Below are positions 26,894 through 44,878 of a stretch of DNA of 64,000 nt, one piece after another (the stretch's first letter is position 1; each line of letters starts with the position of its first letter). The position numbers were made by a program, and so were the translations under genes. Source of the DNA: Terasakiella magnetica (GTDB lineage: Bacteria; Pseudomonadota; Alphaproteobacteria; Rhodospirillales; Magnetospirillaceae); contig CACVCF010000445.1 of the NCBI GenBank assembly GCA_902729415.1, forward strand, positions 1 through 64,000, read 5' to 3'. The notes below the pieces were generated by a model. That model was not told the DNA's origin, made no database searches, and saw only the letters and a program-made list of their open reading frames with translations.

Positions 26894-27760
26894 ATGAAGT
26901 TGTCTCCCGCCGCCATTGCCAAGGTCTATGCCTTGCGCCAGGATTCCATGCTGTCGGTGGCAGAGGAAGTGGCGCTGATTCACGCTTGGCATGATCGCGG
27001 CGACGAGGCTGCCAAGGCCCGACTGGTCACCAGCCATTTGCCGTTGGTGTTGAAGGCGGCAGCCAAGTTCCGGGGCTATGGCCTGTCGCCCGATGATCTG
27101 GTGGCGGAAGGTAATCTGGGACTGATGCGGGCTTTGGAGGGCTTTGACCCTGGGCGCGGCCTGCGTTTTGCTACCTATGCCCTGTGGTGGGTGCGTGCCG
27201 CCATGTACGAATACATTCTCAAATTCTCGACGCCGGTGAGCTTTCCCATCACCGCCGACCGCAAGCGCCTGTTCTTCAAGCTGAAAAGTCTGAAGGCCAA
27301 GCTGCTGGGCGGGCGCGGCGGCCAGCTTGGCCCCGATGATGCCGCCGCCATCGCCACAGCGCTGAAGGTCAGCATCCAGACCGTGGCCGAGATGGACCGG
27401 CTGATGAGCCATCCTGCCCGTTCGCTCGATACGCCTCTGGCGGAAGGAAGCGGCATCACCCTGGGTGATCTCTTGCAGGACGAGCGTCCTGATGCGGAGG
27501 CAGAACTGGGCGAGCGGCAGGAACTGGCTCTGCGCCGGGACGCCCTGGCCCAAAGCTGGACGGCACTGAGTGAGCGTGAGCAGATCATCCTGACCGAGCG
27601 CACCTTGCGGGAGAAGCCGTTGCGTCTGGAAGATCTCGCCCTGCGCTATGGCATCTCGCGCGAGCGGGTGCGCCAGATCGAGGCCGAAGCCATCCGCAAG
27701 CTGCGCCGCCTGATGCTGCCCGCCGCCGCGGAGGCTATGGCTGCTGGTCCGGCAGCGTGA
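26894..27760 (+). CDS. rpoH: RpoH-type alternative sigma factor
   Basis: 288 residues. Region 2 reads DDLVAEGNLGLMRALEGFDP then FATYALWWVRAAMYEYIL, and region 4 has LEDLALRYGISRERVRQIEA. DRKRLFFKLKSL (about 122-133) fits the RpoH box, which distinguishes heat-shock sigma factors from RpoD. Alphaproteobacteria often carry two or more rpoH genes, the second used for oxidative or other stresses; which copy this is cannot be told. I use ATG 26894 with GAGG upstream. Its last 26 nt overlap the 3' end of the histidine kinase gene on the other strand. Confidence 0.85.
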   Translation: MKLSPAAIAKVYALRQDSMLSVAEEVALIHAWHDRGDEAAKARLVTSHLPLVLKAAAKFRGYGLSPDDLVAEGNLGLMRALEGFDPGRGLRFATYALWWVRAAMYEYILKFSTPVSFPITADRKRLFFKLKSLKAKLLGGRGGQLGPDDAAAIATALKVSIQTVAEMDRLMSHPARSLDTPLAEGSGITLGDLLQDERPDAEAELGERQELALRRDALAQSWTALSEREQIILTERTLREKPLRLEDLALRYGISRERVRQIEAEAIRKLRRLMLPAAAEAMAAGPAA

Positions 27761-29117
27761 AGGCGAATGTGCTGCCCGAGGATGGATTGGCTTCCGCCCA
27801 GATACGGCCACGGTGGCGTTCGATGATGCGTCGGCAGATGGCGAGGCCGATGCCGGTCCCCTGATAGATCTCGTGGGTGTGGAGGCGACGGAACATCTCG
27901 AAGATGCGGTCGCAATGCTCGGGGGCGATGCCAATCCCGTTATCGGACAGCCGCACGGTCCAGTGGAGATCGTCGTGGGTGGCGGTGATGCTGAGGATCG
28001 GCCGCTGGCCGGGTGGCTGGTACTTGACCGCGTTGCTGATCAGATTCTGAAACAGGCTGATCAATTGGCTGGGGATGCCCCGGACCGTCGGCAGGGGCGT
28101 CATAAGGATGTCGATCTCCCGAGGACCAGTCTCGCCGAAGATATTGGTCAGGGCGGTTTCAACTGTCTGGTTGAGATCAACCGCACAGAACGGGTCTTTG
28201 TTCCCCCCCAGCCGGGAAAACTCCAGAAAGTCCTGGATCATCGCCTTCATGCGATGGACACCTTCGACCATGAAGCCGATGAACTCGTCGGCATCGGCAT
28301 CAAGGTGGCCCTGGTACCGCCGTTGCAGCAATTGGGCATAGCTGGCGATGTTGCGCAGCGGCTCCTGAAGGTCATGCGAGACGGCGAAGGAGAATTCCTC
28401 CAACTCGCGGTTGGAGGCCTCCAGGGAGAGGGCGTAGCGGCCCAGTTCCTTCTCGGCGGCGGCCTTTTCGGCGTAGAGACGCTCGTTGACCATCAAGATG
28501 AACGAGATGGTCCAACCGATGACAAAGATGATCTGCTCGAACAAGACCGAAGCGTTCAAGGCCGTGGCGGTGAAGATATCCTTCACAACCATGCTGGGGA
28601 TGGACACCGCCGCGGTAGTCAGGAACGAGAAGGCAAGAAAGCCCTGGAATAAGGATGCGGCAAGGTATGACCGCATCTTGGTCTTTCTGTAATCCACTAT
28701 CGTCGACATCAGGCCAAGCAGCATGATGCTGCCATATGCCACCAGATAGGAGAACAGGCGGGCTTTGAAGTCGTAGTCGATGTAATAAAAATATGAGAAC
28801 TCGGTGCAATACAAAAGGACGCCAATCGACAGCAGGCGGTTGTATGTCGGCCTGCCGGTGAAAGATCGCAGCCCATGGAAGGCGAGAACGTAACCGAGGC
28901 AGACGCAGGCGTTTCCGACCACGAAGCTCAGTGTGCCGGGAAGGACGGGGCGCAGCGCGATCAAGGTAAAGCCGATAGCGAGAAAGGTGCTTGATGCGGC
29001 TACGGAGGAAACGCCTGGGGTTCCCCTGTTGTTGAAAAACAGGAACCAGACAAATGCGCTCGCGGCTATGGCCACAGCGCTCAGCACGAAGAACAGCGTT
29101 GAGATATCAAGGCTCAT
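27735..29117 (-). CDS. Membrane-bound sensor histidine kinase
   Basis: 460 residues. Six or seven hydrophobic segments form an N-terminal membrane sensor region (1-210). A short coiled linker and HisKA domain follow, with His248 in FSFAVSHDLQEPLRNI, then a HATPase domain (N-box LISNAVKYQ, G1 DNGIGI, G2 GTGIGL). The SHDLQEPLR form of the H-box is that of phytochrome-like and light/redox kinases. No response regulator is adjacent. It is convergent with the RpoH-type gene and overlaps it by 26 nt, so each mRNA end is antisense to the other. Confidence 0.88.
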   Translation of the reverse strand: MSLDISTLFFVLSAVAIAASAFVWFLFFNNRGTPGVSSVAASSTFLAIGFTLIALRPVLPGTLSFVVGNACVCLGYVLAFHGLRSFTGRPTYNRLLSIGVLLYCTEFSYFYYIDYDFKARLFSYLVAYGSIMLLGLMSTIVDYRKTKMRSYLAASLFQGFLAFSFLTTAAVSIPSMVVKDIFTATALNASVLFEQIIFVIGWTISFILMVNERLYAEKAAAEKELGRYALSLEASNRELEEFSFAVSHDLQEPLRNIASYAQLLQRRYQGHLDADADEFIGFMVEGVHRMKAMIQDFLEFSRLGGNKDPFCAVDLNQTVETALTNIFGETGPREIDILMTPLPTVRGIPSQLISLFQNLISNAVKYQPPGQRPILSITATHDDLHWTVRLSDNGIGIAPEHCDRIFEMFRRLHTHEIYQGTGIGLAICRRIIERHRGRIWAEANPSSGSTFAFTLPDQQP

Positions 29118-29710
29118 AGCGGTCCCCGTATTTCATCTGGCATCCTGAACCACAAGATAAAAATCACAAAATGATTGAATGCATTCTAAAATAATGCCCC
29201 GGTTCTGGTCATGGTTTGCCGCCGGATTGTTCCTTCCACCCTGGTTGACTTTGTATCTCTTCATGGGAGTGGTCTCGACCCGTTTGATCGGGGTGGCCTC
29301 CGCTTGGCGGATTTTACTGGAACATTTGACCAAGCCGCCTTCTTCGACGCAACCGGGATCGACAGCTACCGTCTTCATCTCCCGCTTCTGGATTGGTGCC
29401 CGGTCCAGGTAGGCTGGTCCTTTCACGGCCTGCATCAATTGAGTGTTGGGAAAACAGGATTATACCCGTGCCGAAGAAGCCAAAAATACGCCGAAACCGC
29501 ATGCCGGGGCAATGGCGGCGGCGTGTGGATTTGCCCTGATCCCTCGCGTGATTCCCCCCCCTTCACACGTGCCGCTGATGTTTCCCCGCAGGTCACTAGG
29601 ATGGTAGCGATCTTTAGTTGAATGCATCGGTCTTGTGTTACGTGAGACAAAGCGCCGCGCTTTGCCGGACAGGGCGTGTGACCCTGGGCCGATGGCGAGG
29701 GGAGGGGGAA
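29118..29710. other. 593-nt region without a convincing gene
   Basis: Several short frames exist on both strands but none matches a family I know. The most protein-like is on the plus strand at 29179-29412. The codon pattern is less GC-biased than in neighbouring genes, which could mean degenerate or acquired DNA. I see no terminator, repeat or RNA gene except the tRNA that begins at 29711. Confidence 0.4.
29179..29412 (+). CDS. Possible small membrane protein, unrecognised
   Basis: 77 codons. The first 50 residues are aromatic and hydrophobic (FWSWFAAGLFLPPWLTLYLF) followed by a basic helix, which could be a one-segment membrane protein. There is no recognisable family, no clear ribosome-binding site before the ATG at 29179 or the second ATG at 29194, and a longer overlapping frame competes. 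Low confidence that it is real. Confidence 0.25.
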   Translation: MHSKIMPRFWSWFAAGLFLPPWLTLYLFMGVVSTRLIGVASAWRILLEHLTKPPSSTQPGSTATVFISRFWIGARSR

Positions 29711-29786
29711 TGGTGCCGGCTGCAGGAATCGAACCCGCGACCTGAAGTTTACAAAACTACTGCTCTACCAACTGAGCTAAGCCGGC
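29711..29786 (-). tRNA. tRNA-Thr (anticodon TGT)
   Basis: On the minus strand the sequence begins GCCGGCTTAGCTCAGTTGG and ends AGCCGGC plus an encoded ACCA. The seven-base anticodon loop is TTTGTAA, giving TGT, and the T-loop is TTCGATT. The acceptor stem is fully paired; the anticodon stem has one mismatch. Confidence 0.92.
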
Positions 29787-29829
29787 ACTTCGACCTCTCA
29801 TAATATGACCTTACGGCCAGAGCAAGCCT

Positions 29830-30651
29830 CTATCCGCCGCGTGCCACCTCGTAAAGGGCAATGGCGGCGGCATTGGAGACGTTGAGGCTTTCCATTTCGC
29901 CGGTCATGGGCAGGCGGACGAGATGATCGCAATGTTCGCGGGTGAGGCGGCGCAGACCTTCGCCCTCGGCGCCCAGCACCAGCGCGACGCGGCCGGAAAG
30001 CTTGGCCTCGGCCAGGGTTTTGGGGGCATCGGCGGCAAGGCCCGCGGTCCAAAATCCGGCGGTCTTCAATTCGTCGAGAGCGCGGACCACGTTGGTGACG
30101 CGGACCAGGGGCATGCGCTCCAGTGCGCCGGAAGCGGACTTGGCCAGGGCACCGGTCTCTTCGGGGGCATGACGGTCGGGAACGATCACGGCCATGGCGC
30201 CGAACGCTGCCGCCGAGCGCAAGATGGCACCGACATTGTGGGGGTCGGTGACCTGGTCGAGGATCACCACCACGGCGGAGTCGCGCATGGAGGCCGAGCG
30301 AGCCACATCCTCGATACCCATGCCGGGCAGGGGCTCGACCAGGGCGGCGAGCCCCTGATGTACCGCGCCGGGCGGCAGTTGCCGATCGATCTCGATGCGC
30401 TCGACGGGTTCGACCGCGCGGGTCTGACGGCGGGTGTCAGCCAGGGTCTTGGCCGCCTCAGAGGTGGCGATCAGGCGGCGGATCTTGCGCTGGGGATTGT
30501 CCAGGGCAGCATAGACCGCATGGGTGCCATAGATCCAGAAAGCGCCGCTGCCGGTGCCGCCCCGGTGGGGTTGCCCCTCTGCCCTTGATGTTTGCGGCGG
30601 TCGGCCTTGGCGTGGGGTCCGGCTGTCGGCCTTGGATTCTCTGTTTTTCAT
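29830..30651 (-). CDS. rlmB: 23S rRNA (guanosine-2'-O-)-methyltransferase RlmB (SpoU/TrmH family)
   Basis: 273 residues. A charged, glycine/proline-rich N-terminus (1-36) precedes the substrate-binding domain (FWIYGTHAVYAALDNPQRKI) and the SPOUT domain. The SPOUT motifs are DQVTDPHNVGAILRSA (motif 1), VLGAEGEGLRRLT (motif 2) and MESLNVSNAAAIALYE (motif 3), which form the trefoil knot that binds SAM. It methylates a guanosine in domain V of 23S rRNA (G2251 in E. coli). AGGAGAG precedes the start. It is transcribed toward, and probably with, tRNA-Thr. Confidence 0.9.
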   Translation of the reverse strand: MKNRESKADSRTPRQGRPPQTSRAEGQPHRGGTGSGAFWIYGTHAVYAALDNPQRKIRRLIATSEAAKTLADTRRQTRAVEPVERIEIDRQLPPGAVHQGLAALVEPLPGMGIEDVARSASMRDSAVVVILDQVTDPHNVGAILRSAAAFGAMAVIVPDRHAPEETGALAKSASGALERMPLVRVTNVVRALDELKTAGFWTAGLAADAPKTLAEAKLSGRVALVLGAEGEGLRRLTREHCDHLVRLPMTGEMESLNVSNAAAIALYEVARGG

Positions 30652-30694
30652 GGGGCTCTCCTTTGAAAGTCGGGTTTACCCCTCTCTTTTCGGA

Positions 30695-30724
30695 TTGACA
30701 AGCTCCCTCAAATTCACATAGTAC
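30695..30724 (+). promoter_or_regulatory. Sigma-70-like promoter for tRNA-Tyr-tRNA-Gly-tuf1
   Basis: TTGACA at 30695-30700 is a perfect -35 box; a -10-like ATAGTA/TAGTAC follows after 17-18 nt at 30718-30724. The tRNA-Tyr gene starts 42 nt downstream. Confidence 0.6.
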
Positions 30725-30765
30725 AGCCCTCCCGTCGCCCTGGCTGCGAAGCTGGATGACGGTGT

Positions 30766-30851
30766 GGAGGGGTGGCCGAGCGGTTAATGGCAGCAGACTG
30801 TAAATCTGCCGACGAAAGTCTACGTAGGTTCAAATCCTGCCCCCTCCACCA
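30766..30851 (+). tRNA. tRNA-Tyr (anticodon GTA)
   Basis: 86 nt with CCA encoded. It begins GGAGGGGTGGCCGAGCGG, has anticodon stem-loop CAGACTGTAAATCTG (GTA) and a long variable arm typical of class-II tRNA-Tyr, and ends CCCCTCC-ACCA. Confidence 0.95.
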
Positions 30852-30932
30852 TTATCCCCCTTATCGGGCCGGGTGACGGAGACGGTTTCTTCAGGTTGGG
30901 CACCAGGTGGTGCGACCGTGCGGGACGATCTG

Positions 30933-31006
30933 GCGGGTGTAGCTCAATGGTAGAGCAACAGCCTTCCAAGCTGATGACGGGGGTTCGATTCCCCTCACCC
31001 GCTCCA
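30933..31006 (+). tRNA. tRNA-Gly (anticodon TCC)
   Basis: 74 nt with CCA encoded. Acceptor GCGGGTG pairs with CACCCGC; the anticodon loop CTTCCAA gives TCC; the T-loop is TTCGATT. It lies between tRNA-Tyr and tuf1, the gene order common in proteobacteria. Confidence 0.95.
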
Positions 31007-31081
31007 CTTCCCCGCCGTCGCTCGATCCGGGGCCGCGGCAATGAACCATGCGGCAGCCGCCGCTATCAGACGGGTTGAAAA

Positions 31082-32272
<1,191 letters not shown>

Positions 32273-32344
32273 CTGTATAAGGCGTGGCTTCGGTCACGCC
32301 GGGCCATCGCCGGTCCTCTGTGAAAGGGGGCCGGTAACGGCTGC

Positions 32345-32420
32345 AGGAGTGTAGCTCAACTGGTAGAGCACCGGTCTCCAAAACCGGGGGTTGGGGGTTC
32401 GAGCCCCTCCACTCCTGCCA
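32345..32420 (+). tRNA. tRNA-Trp (anticodon CCA)
   Basis: 76 nt with CCA encoded. Acceptor AGGAGTG pairs with CACTCCT; anticodon stem-loop CGGTCTCCAAAACCG gives CCA; T-loop TTCGAGC. It sits between tuf1 and secE, the standard proteobacterial order. Confidence 0.95.
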
Positions 32421-32468
32421 AGCCGTGCCAAGGGTAAAACTGCGGCGCGCATATACGACAGTAGAGAA

Positions 32469-32666
32469 ATGGCAAAGACGACTCCGGCCCTATTTTTCAA
32501 GCAGGTCCGCCAGGAGGTCGCCAAGGTTACTTGGCCGACACGGCGCGAAGTCTCGGTCTCCACCGCCATGGTGTTTATCATGGTGCTGATTGCGGCTGTG
32601 TTCTTCCTGGTCGTCGACCAGTTTTTCGCCTGGAGCGTCAGGCTTATTTTCGGACTGGGAGGCTGA
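32469..32666 (+). CDS. secE: Preprotein translocase subunit SecE
   Basis: 65 residues, the short one-helix form. The amphipathic motif FFKQVRQEVAKVTWPTRREV is the conserved SecE segment that clamps SecY; one membrane helix follows (VFIMVLIAAVFFLVVDQFF). It forms SecYEG together with secY at 61587. The ATG at 32469 is 48 nt after tRNA-Trp; upstream extension of the frame runs through the tRNA and is rejected. nusG follows 6 nt later. Confidence 0.95.
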   Translation: MAKTTPALFFKQVRQEVAKVTWPTRREVSVSTAMVFIMVLIAAVFFLVVDQFFAWSVRLIFGLGG

Positions 32667-32672
32667 ACGAAC

Positions 32673-33206
32673 ATGGCCACCGCCCGTTGGTACGTGATTC
32701 ATGTGTATTCCGGCTTCGAAAAGAAGGTCGCTCTGTCCGTGCGCGAGCAGGCCGAACAGAAGGGCATGGCCGATCTGTTCGAGCAGGTTCTGGTGCCGAC
32801 CGAGGAGGTCGTCGAGGTCCGCCGTGGTTCCAAGGTCAATTCCGAGCGCAAGTTCTTTCCCGGCTATGTCCTGGTGAAGATGGTGCTGACGGACGATACA
32901 TGGCATCTGGTCAAGAATACTCCTAAGGTAACCGGCTTTCTGGGTGGCAAGGGCCGTCCGGTTCCGATCACCGAGCGTGAAGCCGAACGCATCATCAAGC
33001 AGGTGCAAGAAGGCGTCGAGCGTCCCAAGCCCTCCATCATCTTCGAGGTGGGCGAGCAGGTGCGCGTTTCTGACGGCCCCTTCACCTCGTTCAACGGTCT
33101 TGTCGAGGAAGTCGACGAGGAGAAAGCCCGCCTCAAGGTGGCGGTTTCGATCTTCGGGCGCTCCACTCCGGTCGAGTTGGAGTACACCCAGGTCGAAAAG
33201 ATCTGA
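32673..33206 (+). CDS. nusG: Transcription termination/antitermination protein NusG
   Basis: 177 residues. NGN domain ([31 protein letters not shown]) and C-terminal KOW domain ([20 protein letters not shown]). NusG binds RNA polymerase to increase processivity and couples it to Rho or to the ribosome via S10. It follows secE by 6 nt and precedes a hairpin before rplK. Confidence 0.97.
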   Translation: MATARWYVIHVYSGFEKKVALSVREQAEQKGMADLFEQVLVPTEEVVEVRRGSKVNSERKFFPGYVLVKMVLTDDTWHLVKNTPKVTGFLGGKGRPVPITEREAERIIKQVQEGVERPKPSIIFEVGEQVRVSDGPFTSFNGLVEEVDEEKARLKVAVSIFGRSTPVELEYTQVEKI

Positions 33207-33216
33207 GGTTTTCGTC

Positions 33217-33254
33217 CTTAAAGCCGCGCTGCCGCTGGGCAGTGCGGCTTTAAG
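33217..33254 (+). terminator. Terminator/attenuator hairpin between nusG and rplK
   Basis: A perfect 11-bp stem CTTAAAGCCGC / GCGGCTTTAAG with a 16-nt loop, followed by GGTGTTTTCGTTT. It could end the secE-nusG message or attenuate readthrough into rplK; the T-run is interrupted, so strength is uncertain. Confidence 0.6.
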
Positions 33255-33358
33255 GGTGTTTTCGTTTCCGCTTCCGGATGTCCGGGGGTGGTTATAGTGG
33301 GTGGAAGGCACGCCTAAGGCCGCACCACCAACTCTGGTGACAGACAGAGGATATTAAG

Positions 33359-33787
33359 ATGGCAAAGAAGATCGTGGGCTACGTCAAGCTCCAAGTCCCG
33401 GCCGGCAAGGCGAATCCCTCGCCGCCGATCGGTCCCGCGCTGGGTCAGCGCGGCCTGAACATCATGGAATTCTGCAAGACCTTCAACGCTCAGACCCAAG
33501 GGTTGGAGCCCGGTATGCCGATTCCGGTGGTGATTACCGCTTACTCGGACCGTACCTTTACCTTCGTGACCAAGACTCCGCCGGTGACCTACTTCCTGAA
33601 GAAGGCCTCGGGCATCACCAAGGGCATCACGACCCCCGGCAAGGGCACGGTCGGCCAGGTGACCATGGCTCAGGTCCGCGAGATCGCCGAGAAGAAGATG
33701 CAGGACCTCAACGCCAATGACGTTGAAGCCGCCAGCAGCATGATCATCGGTTCCGCCCGTTCCATGGGCCTCAAGGTGGTGGAGTAA
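33359..33787 (+). CDS. rplK: 50S ribosomal protein L11
   Basis: 142 residues, normal length. N-terminal [20 protein letters not shown] and the proline-rich [16 protein letters not shown] are the L11 signature. L11 binds the GTPase-associated region of 23S rRNA and is needed for stringent-factor activation. AGAGG precedes the ATG. The 152-nt upstream region may contain the promoter and L1 feedback site, which I could not define. Confidence 0.97.
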   Translation: MAKKIVGYVKLQVPAGKANPSPPIGPALGQRGLNIMEFCKTFNAQTQGLEPGMPIPVVITAYSDRTFTFVTKTPPVTYFLKKASGITKGITTPGKGTVGQVTMAQVREIAEKKMQDLNANDVEAASSMIIGSARSMGLKVVE

Positions 33788-33791
33788 GCAC

Positions 33792-34487
33792 ATGGCCCGC
33801 GAAGGAAAGCGCCTGAAGTCGGCTTATGCCGACATCGACCGTGACAAGTTCTACAACATCGTTGAAGCCGTGAAGGCCATCAAGGCCCGCGCCGTCGCCA
33901 AGTTTGACGAGACGATCGAGATCGCCCTCAACCTGGGCGTCGACCCCCGCCATGCCGACCAGATGGTCCGCGGCGTGGTCGAACTCCCCCACGGCACCGG
34001 CAAGACCGTGCGCGTGGCGGTGTTCGCCAAGGGTGACAAGGCCGAGGAGGCCAAGAAGGCCGGTGCCGATATCGTCGGCGCCGACGACCTCTTCGAGGCC
34101 GTCAACGGCGGCACCATGAATTTCGACCGCTGCATCGCCACCCCGGACATGATGGGCCTGGTGGGCCGCCTCGGTAAGGTTTTGGGCCCGCGCGGCCTGA
34201 TGCCGAACCCGAAGCTGGGCACCGTGACCCCCAACGTGGCCGAAGCCGTCCGCGCCGCAAAGGCCGGTCAGGTGCAGTTCCGCGTTGAGAAGGCCGGTAT
34301 CGTTCATGCCGGTATCGGCAAGGCGAGCTTCACGGAAGAGAAGCTGGTTGAGAACGTCAAGGCGTTCGTCGATGCCATCAACAAGGCCAAGCCCCAGGGC
34401 GCCAAGGGCACCTATCTCAAGAAGGTGTCGCTGGCTTCCACCATGGGCCCTGGCATGAAGCTGGACGTGGCCTCCATCGGGGCCTGA
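33792..34487 (+). CDS. rplA: 50S ribosomal protein L1
   Basis: 231 residues. [20 protein letters not shown] and [18 protein letters not shown] are the L1 signature segments. L1 forms the mobile stalk at the E site and, in many bacteria, represses its own rplK-rplA mRNA. It lies 4 nt after rplK, so both are co-translated. Confidence 0.97.
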   Translation: MAREGKRLKSAYADIDRDKFYNIVEAVKAIKARAVAKFDETIEIALNLGVDPRHADQMVRGVVELPHGTGKTVRVAVFAKGDKAEEAKKAGADIVGADDLFEAVNGGTMNFDRCIATPDMMGLVGRLGKVLGPRGLMPNPKLGTVTPNVAEAVRAAKAGQVQFRVEKAGIVHAGIGKASFTEEKLVENVKAFVDAINKAKPQGAKGTYLKKVSLASTMGPGMKLDVASIGA

Positions 34488-34507
34488 CGCTCCGGCGGCT
34501 AACAGAG

Positions 34508-34563
34508 ATTTCCCTCCTCTCGGGGAGGGGAAATAGGGAGCCCACCTTACAAGGCGGGCTCCC
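34508..34563 (+). other. Tandem hairpins between rplA and the L10 leader
   Basis: Hairpin 34508-34534 (ATTTCCC-TCC with GGAGGGGAAAT, one bulge) and hairpin 34536-34563 (GGGAGCCC / GGGCTCCC extended by two pairs across one mismatch). Neither has a T-run, so they may be processing sites or part of the rplJ leader rather than terminators. Confidence 0.45.
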
Positions 34564-34566
34564 GCA

Positions 34567-34643
34567 CCTGTCCGAGACTGTAGGCGCCAAGGCGCGGCTT
34601 GTCCGTACCAAGGCTTGATGGGGGTTCCCGCCTACACAGACAG
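34567..34643 (+). promoter_or_regulatory. L10 leader: autoregulatory site of rplJ-rplL mRNA
   Basis: Nested pairings define the element. CTGTC (34570-34574 region) pairs with GACAG near 34639-34643, and TGTAGGCG (34579-34586) pairs perfectly with CGCCTACA (34629-34636), enclosing GGCGCGGCTTGTCC and AAGGCTTGATGG. Flanking text of the type CTGTCCGAGACTG...CACAGACAG is, as I remember it, characteristic of alphaproteobacterial rplJ leaders, where the L10(L12)4 complex binds to repress translation. It ends about 180 nt before the rplJ start. Confidence 0.65.
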
Positions 34644-34820
34644 AAGGTAAAGGACGTTCCGGCCATGCCTCCTGGGGTATGACCGGCTTGCGGCTTGAAG
34701 CTTCTGGGACAGGCCACCGGCTTTCCGCGGATGGGCAACCATCCAAGGGGGCCATGGGCAAATGATCCGAAGATCGTCACCCAAGGGTGGCTGACTTCGG
34801 TTCTATGTTTGGAGACGTAC

Positions 34821-35336
34821 GTGGACCGGACACAGAAGACAGAGTGGGTCGGGTCGCTGCATGGAGCCCTCGGAGAGGTCGGACTGGTCGTCGTCACCCA
34901 TTATAAGGGTCTGACGGTTGCCGAGATGACCGCTCTGCGCGGCAAGATGCGCGCGGCTGGCGCCAGCTTCAAAGTGACCAAGAACCGTCTCACCAAGCTC
35001 GCCCTTGCTGGTACTGAGTTCGAGAACCTCGCTGACCTGTTCGTCGGCCCCACCGGTATCGCCATTTCCAGCGATCCGGTCGCCGCCGCCAAGGTCGCCG
35101 TCGAGTTCGCCAAGACCAATGAGAAGCTCAAGATCCTCGGTGGATCGCTGGGCAGCATGCGTCTTGACGTCGATGGTGTGAAGGCTCTGGCTGCCCTGCC
35201 GTCGCTCGACGAGCTGCGTGGCCGCCTGATCGGCATGATCTCGACCCCGGCTACCCGTATCGCTGGCGTTCTTCAGGCACCCGCGGGCCAGTTGGCCCGT
35301 GTCCTGAAGGCCAAGGCGGACAAGGACGCTGCGTGA
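34821..35336 (+). CDS. rplJ: 50S ribosomal protein L10
   Basis: 171 residues. [20 protein letters not shown] and [20 protein letters not shown] are L10 text. L10 anchors the L7/L12 dimers to the ribosome stalk. I use GTG 34821 ([10 protein letters not shown]), the usual alphaproteobacterial N-terminus, with GGAG 6 nt upstream. The frame is open back to 34695 but that part overlaps the leader. The 50-nt gap to rplL and the structured leader upstream are typical. Confidence 0.95.
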   Translation: MDRTQKTEWVGSLHGALGEVGLVVVTHYKGLTVAEMTALRGKMRAAGASFKVTKNRLTKLALAGTEFENLADLFVGPTGIAISSDPVAAAKVAVEFAKTNEKLKILGGSLGSMRLDVDGVKALAALPSLDELRGRLIGMISTPATRIAGVLQAPAGQLARVLKAKADKDAA

Positions 35337-35386
35337 GATTTCTCTCAAATATCCAAGCTTCAAGCTTTTATCTAGGAGTTGTTTAA

Positions 35387-35758
35387 ATGGCTGATCTTGC
35401 CAAGCTCGTTGACGATCTCTCTGCCCTGACCGTTCTGGAGGCCGCCGAGCTCTCCAAGATGCTGGAAGAAAAGTGGGGCGTTTCCGCCGCCGCTCCGGTG
35501 GCCGTGGCCGCCGTGGCCGGTGCCGCTGCTCCCGTCGCCGAAGAGAAGACCGAGTTCGACGTGATCCTCACCGAAGCCGGTGAGAAGAAGATCAACGTGA
35601 TTAAGGAAGTCCGCGCCATCACCGGCCTGGGTCTGAAGGAAGCCAAGGATCTGGTCGAGGCTGCTCCCAAGGCCGTCAAGGAAGGCGCCAGCAAGGACGA
35701 AGCCGAGAAGATCAAGAAAGTTCTGGAAGAGGCTGGTGCCAAGGTCCAGATCAAGTAA
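35387..35758 (+). CDS. rplL: 50S ribosomal protein L7/L12
   Basis: 123 residues. N-terminal dimerisation helices ([20 protein letters not shown]), an alanine/valine-rich hinge (about 40-52), and the factor-binding domain with [20 protein letters not shown] then [10 protein letters not shown]. Multiple copies on L10 recruit translational GTPases. TAGGAGTTG lies before the ATG. A strong hairpin follows before rpoB. Confidence 0.97.
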   Translation: MADLAKLVDDLSALTVLEAAELSKMLEEKWGVSAAAPVAVAAVAGAAAPVAEEKTEFDVILTEAGEKKINVIKEVRAITGLGLKEAKDLVEAAPKAVKEGASKDEAEKIKKVLEEAGAKVQIK

Positions 35759-35784
35759 GAACGCCTTTTGGCGTGTTGACCAGG

Positions 35785-35815
35785 GGCCGGGATGCGGGTT
35801 TCGCGCATCCCGGCC
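35785..35815 (+). terminator. rplL-rpoB intergenic attenuator hairpin
   Basis: A perfect 12-bp stem GGCCGGGATGCG / CGCATCCCGGCC with a 7-nt loop, followed after 9 nt by TTTT. As in E. coli, partial termination here would lower rpoBC expression relative to the ribosomal proteins. The rest of the 195-nt gap before rpoB holds smaller GC-rich inverted repeats. Confidence 0.65.
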
Positions 35816-35953
35816 TTCTGGCGCTTTTAAGACCCCGCCATTAGGGTGGGTTTCGTCCACCCCTTAGGGTGGAGCCCCCAGTGGGCATCCCGGCGGTCCC
35901 GGGAACAAAAGTTTGAGTTGGGTACTTACCCACGAAGAGGACGAGGAGCGGCA

Positions 35954-40129
<4,176 letters not shown>

Positions 40130-40145
40130 GACATACGAACCCGGG

Positions 40146-44686
<4,541 letters not shown>

Positions 44687-44713
44687 TCATTCCACGGCTG
44701 GGAACATTGGCTT

Positions 44714-44756
44714 GATGCCCCCGTCTCCGAGAAGGAGGCGGGGGCATCGGCATTTT
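44714..44756 (+). terminator. Terminator of the rpl-rpo operon
   Basis: A 15-bp stem GATGCCCCCGTCTCC / GGAGGCGGGGGCATC (one G-T pair) with a GAGAA loop, followed by GGCATTTTA. It lies 28 nt after the rpoC stop. Confidence 0.85.
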
Positions 44757-44878
44757 ATCCGGCGATATTCATTCGACGTCGTTTCGGGCGAGACCTGGGG
44801 GTAAAATCCGAGCTATTCTAAGGACGGGCACCCATTGGGGCGCCGCCATGCGTGGAGCCGAGCATCAGGGGAGAAGCC

